Of a stretch of 61,883 nt of DNA, positions 16,601 through 23,773 are shown one piece after another (the stretch's first letter is position 1; each line of letters starts with the position of its first letter). The stretch covers positions 1-61,883 of the forward strand of contig JAEWLQ010000128.1 of NCBI GenBank assembly GCA_023457495.1. The letters are read 5' to 3'. The notes beneath the pieces were generated by a model, which was not told the DNA's origin, ran no database searches, and was given only the letters and a program-made list of their open reading frames with translations. The translations under genes were made by a program, and so were the position numbers. The stretch is from Pseudomonadota bacterium. GTDB taxonomy: Bacteria; Pseudomonadota; Gammaproteobacteria; Steroidobacterales; Steroidobacteraceae.

Positions 16601-17503
16601 AACGTCGTCCTGCTGCGGCACGAGCAGGACAGCACACAGGGCGCGGAGCACGACGAGGTGTGTGCGCGCCATCACGCACGCGCCGCGGCGGCGGCCGAAG
16701 ACCCCGACCTGCAGTATCTCGACATCCGATGCCTTCGCGGCGACGCGCGGCAGGACGCGCGATTTCTCGCCGCCCAGGCGAAGTGGCCGGATCACCCGTG
16801 GCTCACGTTGGGCGCGGCCGCCGTCCACGCGCGATCCGGCGAATACGCGGCGGCGCTGCCGTTGTATGAAAAGGTGCGCGGCCGCGTGCGGCCGATGCAG
16901 GCCTATCTCTCGATGGAAACCGCGCGCATGCGGCGGCTGGTGGGCGGGCGAGATTCGAACCTGAGAGATCTTCTCCCCAAATCACCTGCCCTATCCACGC
17001 ACGCCGCGATCGAATCGGGCGCCGGCATCGAAGGCACGCCGCTCGAACCGTATGGCGCGCTGGCGCGCGGCGACCTCGGCGCCGCCTTCAGCAAGGCGCG
17101 CGGCGAAGGCGCGGAACGCCTGCTGCGCCTGGTGGCCGTCTCCGACGGCGCGACTCCCGAGATGATCGATGCCGCGCTGTCGGCGCGGCCAGGTGAAGGG
17201 GACTCCGTCACGACGCTCTACATGTACGCGCTCGCCGCGCGGCTCGATCGCGACGTCTCCCCATGGGCGGCGCGCCTCTCGACCGAGGGCGGTGAATCCA
17301 TCCAGCCCGTGCTCGACTTCCTCGATGCGCTGCGCGACGGCGCGGATCCGGCCAGGGCGTATCCGCCGCTGGACGTGAACCTGCGTTATCCGGCACGTTA
17401 CGCCGCGGTCGTGCTGCTCGGCGCACGCGCGCCCGAAGACTGGCGCAAGGAAGCCGCCAATGCGTTGTTCGTCGGCGAACGCGGCTATCTCGCGGACCGC
17501 TGA
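13688..17503 (+). CDS. Giant M48-family metalloprotease with long C-terminal extension
   Basis: A 1271-residue protein, about four times the length of HtpX-type members. Two membrane helices (about 28-52 and 68-92) precede an M48 domain with the zinc site HEFGH at 177-181. A further hydrophobic pair lies at about 225-255, and a glutamate-bearing MEFQADLVAV segment follows, as in the family. The rest includes a coiled-coil-like middle (about 480-560), a helix near 755-775, a beta-rich part and a TPR-like tail. M48 enzymes clear damaged membrane proteins; the extension may select substrates. The ATG at 13688 is chosen because GGGGA precedes it by 5 bp; an in-frame GTG at 13676 is an alternative. 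Confidence 0.88.
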   Translation: MEHVYPPGPAAVPPNLTAASAAYKRHAWLAMLGLATFIALYFALSGWFAWTAWRIASGMFGADGDFELWGFVAAVCSAFLAIFMLKALLFIQHRYEIDDIEVTREQQPRLFEFIDRLADEARAPRAHKVYLSPRVNAAVFYDLSLLNLIVPSKKNLEIGLGLVNVVTLGELKAVLAHEFGHFAQRSMAVGRWVYVARQIAGHVVARRDALDKLLQQLSRFDLRVAWIGWILSIIVWSIRSMMDVLFRVVLLAERALSRQMEFQADLVAVSLTGSDALIHALHKLNAADDAWDKTLSFANGEAGNKRRVADLFAVQSRIIERMREILNQPNYGIVPVIPEGARETHRVFKTELAQPPRMWATHPPSADREQNAKSRYVPAPIDERSAWALFDDPQGVRERMSAHVFKDAELEPQTSEETFTHLGKEYGRAFLDRAYRGAYLNRSPVRHVDNVVKLYGVTIPTSEAPRVIATLYPESLARDVELLNEKLEEKYALEALRDDVAQAPGGVIRHSGTEIRRAELPRVIAALEREIATVRGRIEAHDERCRTAHLAAARSLQKGWPEYLQGLAATLHYADHSEANLRDVQGYVGNIYGIVTADGRVSSAELARLIEGCQQLHAVLQRVYEEGPQVRLDRTLARRLEVENWMAMLEDFKLPPPDRENIGQWLNVIDGWVNAARFALGRLRDAALEQLLLAESQVAKFVRDAIAPADAPPASAVPKEYRTLLPGRERPRQKRLDWWDRFQTADGTLPTIARSTVALGVVGGVVAFGANVGVAQLTIYNALALPVWVEVDGDKVRAAPGSPVTISMPTSGKLSVRALTEDDREIEAFDQALNGTRAHYVYNVAGAAALYEWTATYYPTDAAAARAPAPAERPLGAVRWTRTQADHVFEDPPRTISSSSGRLNVLAAASSAAPWQHVEMVRDESQRAALIMAHARWDDTDSPQILEWLQLAEQQPRFNAVIAERLREDANNVVLLRHEQDSTQGAEHDEVCARHHARAAAAAEDPDLQYLDIRCLRGDARQDARFLAAQAKWPDHPWLTLGAAAVHARSGEYAAALPLYEKVRGRVRPMQAYLSMETARMRRLVGGRDSNLRDLLPKSPALSTHAAIESGAGIEGTPLEPYGALARGDLGAAFSKARGEGAERLLRLVAVSDGATPEMIDAALSARPGEGDSVTTLYMYALAARLDRDVSPWAARLSTEGGESIQPVLDFLDALRDGADPARAYPPLDVNLRYPARYAAVVLLGARAPEDWRKEAANALFVGERGYLADR

Positions 17504-17562
17504 TGACTGGACTGGGTTCAGAAAGTCCGTAGGGAGTGTTAGGGCTGGACCACCCTCGACGA

Positions 17563-17575
17563 GGAACAATGTTCC
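17563..17575. promoter_or_regulatory. Palindrome GGAACAATGTTCC, copy 1
   Basis: Six-base perfect arms around a single A, 59 bp before the start at 17635. The same 13 bases recur at 21723-21735 upstream of another TPR-type gene. In both places the palindrome is followed by G, then seven variable bases, T, a pyrimidine, and ACGCCT. This shared arrangement supports a real regulatory element. An ECF-type -35 (GGAAC) is another reading. Confidence 0.6.
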
Positions 17576-17634
17576 GATAACCGTTACGCCTCTGGATTGG
17601 AAACCAAACCACCTATCCATCCAGGAGTAATCGT

Positions 17635-18297
17635 ATGTTGTCTCACAAGTCCCTCGTGGCCTGCGCCACCCTGATCCTTTGTTCCTTTTCGGCGACGAAC
17701 CTCGCGAGCGCGGGCGATTCGGGCGCGGCCAGCGCTAAGTCATGCGGCACGGAGGCTCCCACCGTGATCCGGTACAGCGGACATCCGGGCCGGTCACCGG
17801 CGTATCCGCGCCGCGCGAAGCAGCCGAAGCAGTGCACACAGGCTGGCAAGCCGTTGATGTTAGCCAGCTTCCTCGATGCCCCGGGCGGCAAGGCGCTGTT
17901 CGACGGAAACGTCGAGCGGGCCAGCCGGCAGATCGGCGACCGGATCGACTCCGCGCGCGAGCAGACCAACCTCTGCGTGCTGCACACCCTGCAGCGCAAT
18001 TGGACGGATGCACGCGGTGCCTGTGATGCGGCCGTCGAATCGGCCGCGCGGAATCGCTCGCGTGTCAGACCCATGGAGCGTCCGAAGCTCCGCCAGGCCA
18101 ACCAGGTCGCATCCGTGGCCTACTCGAATCGCGCGGTGATGAACTGGCTGGCGGGCGACAGCGGGGCGGCGTTCATGGATCTCGCCAAGGCGCGGGCCAT
18201 CAACCCGAAGGCAACGTTCGTCTCGCGGAACTTCGAGATCGCGGTGCGCGTGCCTGCGCAGCTGCAACTGCCGGTCGATCCCTACCTGATCGGCTAG
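17635..18297 (+). CDS. Secreted TPR-like protein of unknown function
   Basis: A 220-residue protein with a signal peptide at 1-26 (CSFSATNLASA). The mature part has three to four Cys and a short helical-repeat region near the C-terminus (SNRAVMNWLAGDSGAAFMDL...). A strong ribosome-binding site (AGGAG) lies 7 bp before the ATG. Upstream is the palindrome GGAACAATGTTCC, and downstream is a clear hairpin terminator, so this is a one-gene unit. No family is recognised. The shared operator with the TPR gene at 21779 suggests the same regulon. Confidence 0.78.
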   Translation: MLSHKSLVACATLILCSFSATNLASAGDSGAASAKSCGTEAPTVIRYSGHPGRSPAYPRRAKQPKQCTQAGKPLMLASFLDAPGGKALFDGNVERASRQIGDRIDSAREQTNLCVLHTLQRNWTDARGACDAAVESAARNRSRVRPMERPKLRQANQVASVAYSNRAVMNWLAGDSGAAFMDLAKARAINPKATFVSRNFEIAVRVPAQLQLPVDPYLIG

Positions 18298-18328
18298 CAA
18301 TGCACGGAGGAGCCCCTCGCCTGTGGGT

Positions 18329-18351
18329 GGACCGGTCCCGGTGACCGGTCC
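18329..18351 (+). terminator. Rho-independent-like terminator after 18297
   Basis: A perfect 9-bp stem, GGACCGGTC and GACCGGTCC, with a 5-base CCGGT loop, followed by GCCCGCCTTTCT. The T-run is short, so termination may be partial. It separates the secreted TPR-like gene from the STAND ATPase. Confidence 0.65.
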
Positions 18352-18410
18352 GCCCGCCTTTCTATCCCATCCTCCCCGCATGAAGTAGGATCGCGCCCCC
18401 GATTCGCGAT

Positions 18411-21400
18411 GTGGCGGCCACGCACGGATCGCCGGAGAAACCATTGCACGCTGACTCAGCAACCCGCCTCGGCCGAGTGTTCGTTGGCCGGTCCCGCGAA
18501 CGCGCGGCGCTGGCCAGCGCGATGGAAGCCGCGCGCGGCGCTCGCGGCACGCTGTGCCTCGTGAGTGGCGAGCCGGGCATCGGCAAAAGCCGTCTGCTCG
18601 CCGAATTCGCGTCCGCCCCCGCCGACACCGAGGCCTGCATTCACTGGGGCTTCGCGTGGGAAGCCGGCGGAGCGCCTGCCTACTGGACCTGGATCCAGGT
18701 ATTGCGCTCGATCCTCGCGCAGGAATGCGGGCGCGCCGCGCTCCAGCAGCAGCCGCACCTCGCGCCTCCGATCGGCGAGCTGGTGCCGGAACTGCTGCCC
18801 GAATCGGCTCGCAAGGGGACCCAGCTGGAACCCGAACAGGCGCGATTCCGGCTCATGGACGCCGTCTCCTCACTACTGGTGTCGGCCGCAGCGCATTCAC
18901 CGCTGGTGTTGGTACTCGAAGACCTGCACGCGACCGATGCCGATTCCCTGGCGCTGCTCGAATTCGCGATGCGCCAGCTGCACGCGTCGCGTGCGCTCGT
19001 GATCGGCACGTTCCGCGATGCGGAGATACAGCGGCCGCGCATCGGCAACATCATCGCGCGCCTGCGGCGCGGCGCCATTCAGCTCGCCTTGCGGCGACTC
19101 GACCGCGATGAGATCCGCGAGTACGTGTCCGCCTCGACCGGCAAACGCCCGCTCGAACAACAGGTGACCGAGTTCGCGACCCTCACCGAGGGGCATCCGC
19201 TGTATCTCGCGGAGGTCGTGGAGCTTTGCCAGACCCGCGGCGGCATGCGGCAGGCGCCCGCGAGCATGCGCGTGGCGATCCTCGAGCGTGCGGCGGAGCT
19301 GCCGGCCGCGACGCGGGAATTGCTCGGGATGGCCTCGGTGCTGGGGCGCAGCTTTCAGCCCGAAGTACTCGCGGAGGGCGCCGCCTGCGGCCTCCAGGAA
19401 GTGAATGAAAAACTGCGGCCCGCGCTCGAAGCGCGGCTCATCGAGCCGGAATCTTCCGGCTGCCTGCGCTTCGAGCACATGCTGGTCCGCGAGGCATTTC
19501 ATGAATCGCTGTCGACCGCGGAACGGCGGGCGCTGCATCAGCGGGAAGCGCAGCGCATGCAGTCGCGTGCCGAGCCTCATGCCGTGATCCCGTGGGCGGC
19601 GCTGGCCCAGCATCTCGAGGAATCCGGCGAAGTCGCGCGCGGCGAAGCCGTCGCCGCCTGGCGTCGTGCCGCCCAGGACGCCGAAACGCGCCACGCGTTC
19701 GATGACGCGGCCGTCTGCCTCAGCCGCGCGCTCGCGGCGCTGGGTGAGGAGACGGGAACGACGCGCGGCAGATTGCTGCTCGATCTCGCCGCCGTGCAGA
19801 TCCGCGCTGGCGATCTCGACGCGGGCCGGCTCAACAGCAGCGAGGCGTTTCGCATCGGCGAGGCGTGCGACGACGCCGATCTGCTCGCCGACGCGGCGCT
19901 GACCTACGGCAACATCTTCACGTTCGGCAAGGTGGACCCGCGTCTCGTCAAACTACTCCAGACCGCGCTCGCGAGGATGCCGGACGCGGACACCGACCGG
20001 CGCGCGCGCCTGCTGGCCCGGCTCGCCGGCGCGATGCAGCCCGCGGCGGACCCGGCCGAACCGGCCGCTCTCGCGCGCGAGGCGATCCGCATCGCGCGTT
20101 CCAACGGCAACGAACGCACGCTGCTCAGGACACTGCGCAGCGCCATCTCGGCGCTGATGGACCTCGGCGACCCGGTCGAGCGCCTCGCGCTCAACCAGGA
20201 ATACGTGCGGCTCGCGCGCCAGCTCGGCGACGTGCCCGAATGCATGCGCGGCTACATGCGCTCGGCCGTCGACGCCATGGAGCTCGCCGACGCGGCGATC
20301 CTCGACGAGGCCATCGAGCAATGCGAATCGGTCGCCGAGCAATTGCGGCTGCCTCACTACCAGTGGACCGCGGCGTCGTTCGCCGCGATGCGCGCGACGA
20401 CCCGGGGCGATTTTGCGCAGGCCCAGTCCGCGCTGGCGCGCGCCCGGCATTTCGCCGAACGCGCCCAGGACACGAACGCCAGTCTCACACTGCTCGTTCA
20501 GCAGTTCGAACTCGCGGAGATCACCGGCGACCGGCAGGCCCTGGCGGAGTTGTTCGCGCAGCTCGAACGTCAATGCGCGAATCTTCCGCATTCGGAGTTG
20601 TACCTGCGCCCCAACCTGCTCGCGACCGGCGTGCTCGCACTGGGCCGCGCGCCGGATCCGGCCGCCATCGACGAAACCTACCTGCGCAACATCATCCGTT
20701 TCTCGGACATGGGTGCGCTGTCCAGCGTGGGCGAATACCTCGTCGCGGCGCGCGACCTGCGCCTGGCGCGCATCGCCTACGAATCCATTCGGCCGTTTCG
20801 CGAGCGCTGCGGTCATTGGGGAATGCTGGGCCTGCGCTGGATGGGTCCGATCGCGCGCGGACTGGGTCATCTCGCAGCCGCCGTCGACACTGCGCAGGCC
20901 GCTCACGAGTATTTCGAAGCCGCGCTCGTGTCCGCTCGGCGCATGGGTGCGCGTCCGTGGGTCGCGCGCATCGCCGTCGAATGGGTGGAGGCGCTGCGCA
21001 ATGCAGGCAGTGAGCCGCCACGCGCGGCGCAGTTGCTCGATGAGGCGCGCACCATCGCGTCGGAGCTTGGACTGTGCACGCTCGAGGAGCGGATATCTCG
21101 ATGCCAGCTCGAGCCCGGCGACGAGCCGATCGCACGCACTTCCATGGACTCGAGCGAAACACCGGCCGCGCGCCTGCCCGCGGTCGAGTATTTCCGGCTG
21201 CGGCGTGACGGTGAAATCTGGGTATGCGCCTGCGAAGGCCGGGAGTTCCGCCTGCGCGACAGCCGCGGAATCCAGATGCTCGCGCAACTGGTATCCGTGC
21301 CGGGCCGGGAGATCCACGTGCTCGATCTCATGGGTACGCCGGGCGAAGGCGAAGTCGTCGACTCCGGGGATAGCGGCGAGGTTCTCGACGAACGGGCGCG

Positions 21401-21707
21401 CCGCGACTATCGGCACCGCCTGGAGTCGCTGCGCGCCGAGGTCGAGGAAGCGGAAAGCCGGCACGATGTGGCGGGCGCCGAAACCGCCCGCGAGGAAATC
21501 GAGCTGCTGAGCACCGAGCTCGCGCGTGCGTTCGGCCTCAACGGCCGGGCGCGCCGCGCGGGTTCGAACGTCGAGCGGGCGCGCGTGAACGTGCAGCGAC
21601 GCCTCAAACACGCGCTGGAGCGCATTGGCCGCGAGTGCCCGGCGGCCGGCCGCCACCTCGACTGGGCGGTGCACACCGGCTCGTTCTGCAGCTACCGCCC
21701 CGATTGA
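18411..21707 (+). CDS. STAND-type ATPase with C-terminal winged-helix-like domain
   Basis: A 1098-residue protein. An AAA_16-type NTPase occupies about residues 20-380: FVGRSRE, Walker A GEPGIGKS at about 53-60, Walker B-like LVLVLEDLHATDADS. A long TPR-like helical region follows to about 900. The last about 180 residues (RDGEIWVCACEGREFRLRDS, then LDLMG, then NVQRRLKHALERI and TGSFCSYRP) match the winged-helix-like tail seen in AAA_16 signalling ATPases. MalT-like ATP-dependent regulation is the closest known logic. Start is unclear: GTG at 18411, or TTG at 18444, which has GGAG 6 bp upstream. Confidence 0.82.
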   Translation: MAATHGSPEKPLHADSATRLGRVFVGRSRERAALASAMEAARGARGTLCLVSGEPGIGKSRLLAEFASAPADTEACIHWGFAWEAGGAPAYWTWIQVLRSILAQECGRAALQQQPHLAPPIGELVPELLPESARKGTQLEPEQARFRLMDAVSSLLVSAAAHSPLVLVLEDLHATDADSLALLEFAMRQLHASRALVIGTFRDAEIQRPRIGNIIARLRRGAIQLALRRLDRDEIREYVSASTGKRPLEQQVTEFATLTEGHPLYLAEVVELCQTRGGMRQAPASMRVAILERAAELPAATRELLGMASVLGRSFQPEVLAEGAACGLQEVNEKLRPALEARLIEPESSGCLRFEHMLVREAFHESLSTAERRALHQREAQRMQSRAEPHAVIPWAALAQHLEESGEVARGEAVAAWRRAAQDAETRHAFDDAAVCLSRALAALGEETGTTRGRLLLDLAAVQIRAGDLDAGRLNSSEAFRIGEACDDADLLADAALTYGNIFTFGKVDPRLVKLLQTALARMPDADTDRRARLLARLAGAMQPAADPAEPAALAREAIRIARSNGNERTLLRTLRSAISALMDLGDPVERLALNQEYVRLARQLGDVPECMRGYMRSAVDAMELADAAILDEAIEQCESVAEQLRLPHYQWTAASFAAMRATTRGDFAQAQSALARARHFAERAQDTNASLTLLVQQFELAEITGDRQALAELFAQLERQCANLPHSELYLRPNLLATGVLALGRAPDPAAIDETYLRNIIRFSDMGALSSVGEYLVAARDLRLARIAYESIRPFRERCGHWGMLGLRWMGPIARGLGHLAAAVDTAQAAHEYFEAALVSARRMGARPWVARIAVEWVEALRNAGSEPPRAAQLLDEARTIASELGLCTLEERISRCQLEPGDEPIARTSMDSSETPAARLPAVEYFRLRRDGEIWVCACEGREFRLRDSRGIQMLAQLVSVPGREIHVLDLMGTPGEGEVVDSGDSGEVLDERARRDYRHRLESLRAEVEEAESRHDVAGAETAREEIELLSTELARAFGLNGRARRAGSNVERARVNVQRRLKHALERIGRECPAAGRHLDWAVHTGSFCSYRPD

Positions 21708-21722
21708 GCTCCCCTCGCGGGG

Positions 21723-21735
21723 GGAACAATGTTCC
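21723..21735. promoter_or_regulatory. Palindrome GGAACAATGTTCC, copy 2
   Basis: Identical to 17563-17575, sited 16 bp after the ATPase stop and 43 bp before the TPR gene start at 21779. A C4/G4 hairpin immediately before it may end the ATPase transcript. The surrounding bases match copy 1 as described there. Confidence 0.6.
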
Positions 21736-21778
21736 GTGTCGAGTCACGCCTTCAGGTCAGACGCCCCTGGAGAATCAC

Positions 21779-23128
21779 ATGAAACTCGTTGACCGTTTCG
21801 GAAACAAGGTATCGACCGGCAATCGCACCGCGCTGGACTCGTACGATCTCGCCGTCGCGCAACTCGCCATCTACCGGAGCGACCCCATCGCGACCATCGA
21901 CGAGGCGCTGGCGAGCGATCCGGGTTTCATCATGGGGCATTGCTTCAAGGCCGGCCTGCTCGCAACCACCAGCGAGCTCGGTTCCGAAGCCGGTGTCGCC
22001 GCGGCGCTCGACGCGGCCGGGCGCCACATCGGTCATGCCCTCGACCGCGAGCGCATGCATCTCGGCGCGGCGCATGCCTGGCTGTCGCGTGATTTCGCGG
22101 GCGCGGCCAAGCTCTACGGCGACATCTGCGCCGAGTATCCGCGCGACCTGCTGGCGTTGCAGTTCGCCCATCTATTCGACTTCCTGCTCGGCAATTCGAC
22201 CATGTTGCGCGACCGCCCGGCGCAGGTGCTGCACGCCTGGAACGATCTCGACGCGCAGCGCGGACAGGTTCTCGGCATGTATGCGTTCGGACTCGAAGAA
22301 TGCGGCGCCTACGACGACGCCGAGGCGCTCGGCCGGCGCGCCGTCGAACTGAATCCGTCAGACGTGTGGGCGGCCCACGCCGTGGCGCACGTTTTTGAAA
22401 TGCGCAGCCAGACGGACCGCGGCATCGAATGGATCAAGCGGACCGCGCCCGGCTGGAGCGATCACAACTTCTTCGCCTTCCACAATTTCTGGCACCTCGC
22501 GCTTTTTCATCTCGACAATGGCGATCCTTCCGCGGCGCTCGCCCTCTATGACTCGGCCATCCGTCCTTTTCCGACCCGCGTCGCGGGCGAGATGGTGGAT
22601 GCCTCGGCCCTGTTGTGGCGGCTGCGCCTGCGCAACGTCGACACCGGCGATCGCTGGAACGAACTGGCCGCGAGCTGGGAGTCGCTCGGCGACGAGGGTT
22701 ATTACGCCTTCAACGACGTGCATGCGCTCATGGCATTCCTCGCGACGGGCAATCAGCGCCAGGTCGCGCGTATTCTCTCGGCACTGGAGGCCGCCGCGCG
22801 TCGCCTGGACTCGAACGGCATGATGAGCCGCGAAGTCGGATTGCCGATGGCGCGCGCGTTGTGCGCATTCGAACGACGTGACTTCGAAGTCGCCATCGAC
22901 GAACTGCAGCGCGTCCGCGCCTGCGCCCAGCGCTTCGGCGGCAGCCACGCCCAGCGCGACCTGCTGCATCTCACACTCACGGAAGCGGCACTGCGCGCGG
23001 GCCGCCGCGCGCTGGCGCGCGCGCTCGTGGAGGAACGCCTGTCGCGCAAGCCGCGCAACGATTTCAATCTGTCGCTGCTGATCCGCGCCAAGTCACTGTG
23101 CGCGGATGACCGAATCCGCGTCGCGTGA
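21779..23128 (+). CDS. TTC38-like tetratricopeptide repeat protein
   Basis: A 449-residue cytoplasmic protein without a signal peptide. Helical TPR-type repeats run through most of the length (for example AALALYDSAIRPF, DDAEALGRRAVELNPSDVWA). The block VAHVFEMRSQTDRGIEWIKR, then HNFWHLALFHLDNG, is characteristic of the TTC38 group. The function of that group is unknown in bacteria. GGAG precedes the ATG. Its 3' end overlaps the convergent response regulator by 36 bp. The shared upstream palindrome links it to 17635, and the ATPase between them may be the regulator. Confidence 0.85.
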   Translation: MKLVDRFGNKVSTGNRTALDSYDLAVAQLAIYRSDPIATIDEALASDPGFIMGHCFKAGLLATTSELGSEAGVAAALDAAGRHIGHALDRERMHLGAAHAWLSRDFAGAAKLYGDICAEYPRDLLALQFAHLFDFLLGNSTMLRDRPAQVLHAWNDLDAQRGQVLGMYAFGLEECGAYDDAEALGRRAVELNPSDVWAAHAVAHVFEMRSQTDRGIEWIKRTAPGWSDHNFFAFHNFWHLALFHLDNGDPSAALALYDSAIRPFPTRVAGEMVDASALLWRLRLRNVDTGDRWNELAASWESLGDEGYYAFNDVHALMAFLATGNQRQVARILSALEAAARRLDSNGMMSREVGLPMARALCAFERRDFEVAIDELQRVRACAQRFGGSHAQRDLLHLTLTEAALRAGRRALARALVEERLSRKPRNDFNLSLLIRAKSLCADDRIRVA

Positions 23129-23773
23129 GCCCCGCGTCCCCGCACTCGGCGGGTGGCAGCTCGCCGCGATGCCCGCCTCGTGCGCCATCTCGCTGATCTG
23201 CGCCGCCGAGCGCACGCCGAGTTTCATCGTGATCGCCGTGCGATGCAGCTTCACGGTGCGCTCGTGGATCCCGAGTTGCGCGGCGATCTGCTTGTTCATG
23301 TTGCCGCCGAGCACGCACCGCAGCACTTCGTTTTCACGCGGCGTGAGCCGCGAGAAACGGCGCCGCAGCTCCGCGGCGTTCTGCCGGGATTCGTGCCCGG
23401 TCGCATCGTTCGTGAGCGCGCGCCGGATCGCCTCGAGCAGAATTTCGCATGACGCGGTTTTCTCGAGGAAGTCCACCGCGCCGTCGCGCATCGCGTGCAC
23501 GGTGCTCGGGATGTCAGCGCGCCCGGTGAGAAAGACGATTGGCAGGACCACCCCGGCGTGCACGAGCGCGGCCTGGAGCTCGAGCCCGCTCATGCCGGGC
23601 ATGAAAACATCCGTGACGATGCAGCCGCGGTCGTCCGGACCGAGGCAATCGAGAAGTAGTTTGGCCGCATGGAAGGTGCATACCGGGATGCCGGCGACGC
23701 GCAGCATGCGGGATTGCGCGAGCAGGAACGAAGGATCGTCGTCGACCAGGAAAACCTTGCCACCGTCGCTCAT
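23093..23773 (-). CDS. FixJ/NarL-type response regulator
   Basis: A 226-residue protein. The receiver domain (1-120) has D11-D13 acidic residues, phospho-acceptor D55 (IVTDVFMPG) and the conserved Lys in FLEKTA. A LuxR-type HTH follows at about 140-200 (LTPRENEVLRCVLGGNMNKQ, then ERTVKLHR). The order and family match FixJ. It is coupled to the sensor kinase upstream by a 4-bp overlap. The final 36 bp overlap the convergent TPR gene. Target genes are not evident. Confidence 0.95.
   Translation of the reverse strand: MSDGGKVFLVDDDPSFLLAQSRMLRVAGIPVCTFHAAKLLLDCLGPDDRGCIVTDVFMPGMSGLELQAALVHAGVVLPIVFLTGRADIPSTVHAMRDGAVDFLEKTASCEILLEAIRRALTNDATGHESRQNAAELRRRFSRLTPRENEVLRCVLGGNMNKQIAAQLGIHERTVKLHRTAITMKLGVRSAAQISEMAHEAGIAASCHPPSAGTRGSRDADSVIRAQ

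Noticed and set aside
17563..17575. GGAACAATGTTCC as a LexA box
   Set aside because: The Gram-positive type LexA site needs GAAC-N4-GTTC; here the spacing is three bases, and the flanking genes are not SOS genes.
19953..21674. Long open frame (573 codons) on the minus strand
   Set aside because: Antisense to the STAND ATPase and of shadow-like composition; no ribosome-binding site or domain was seen.
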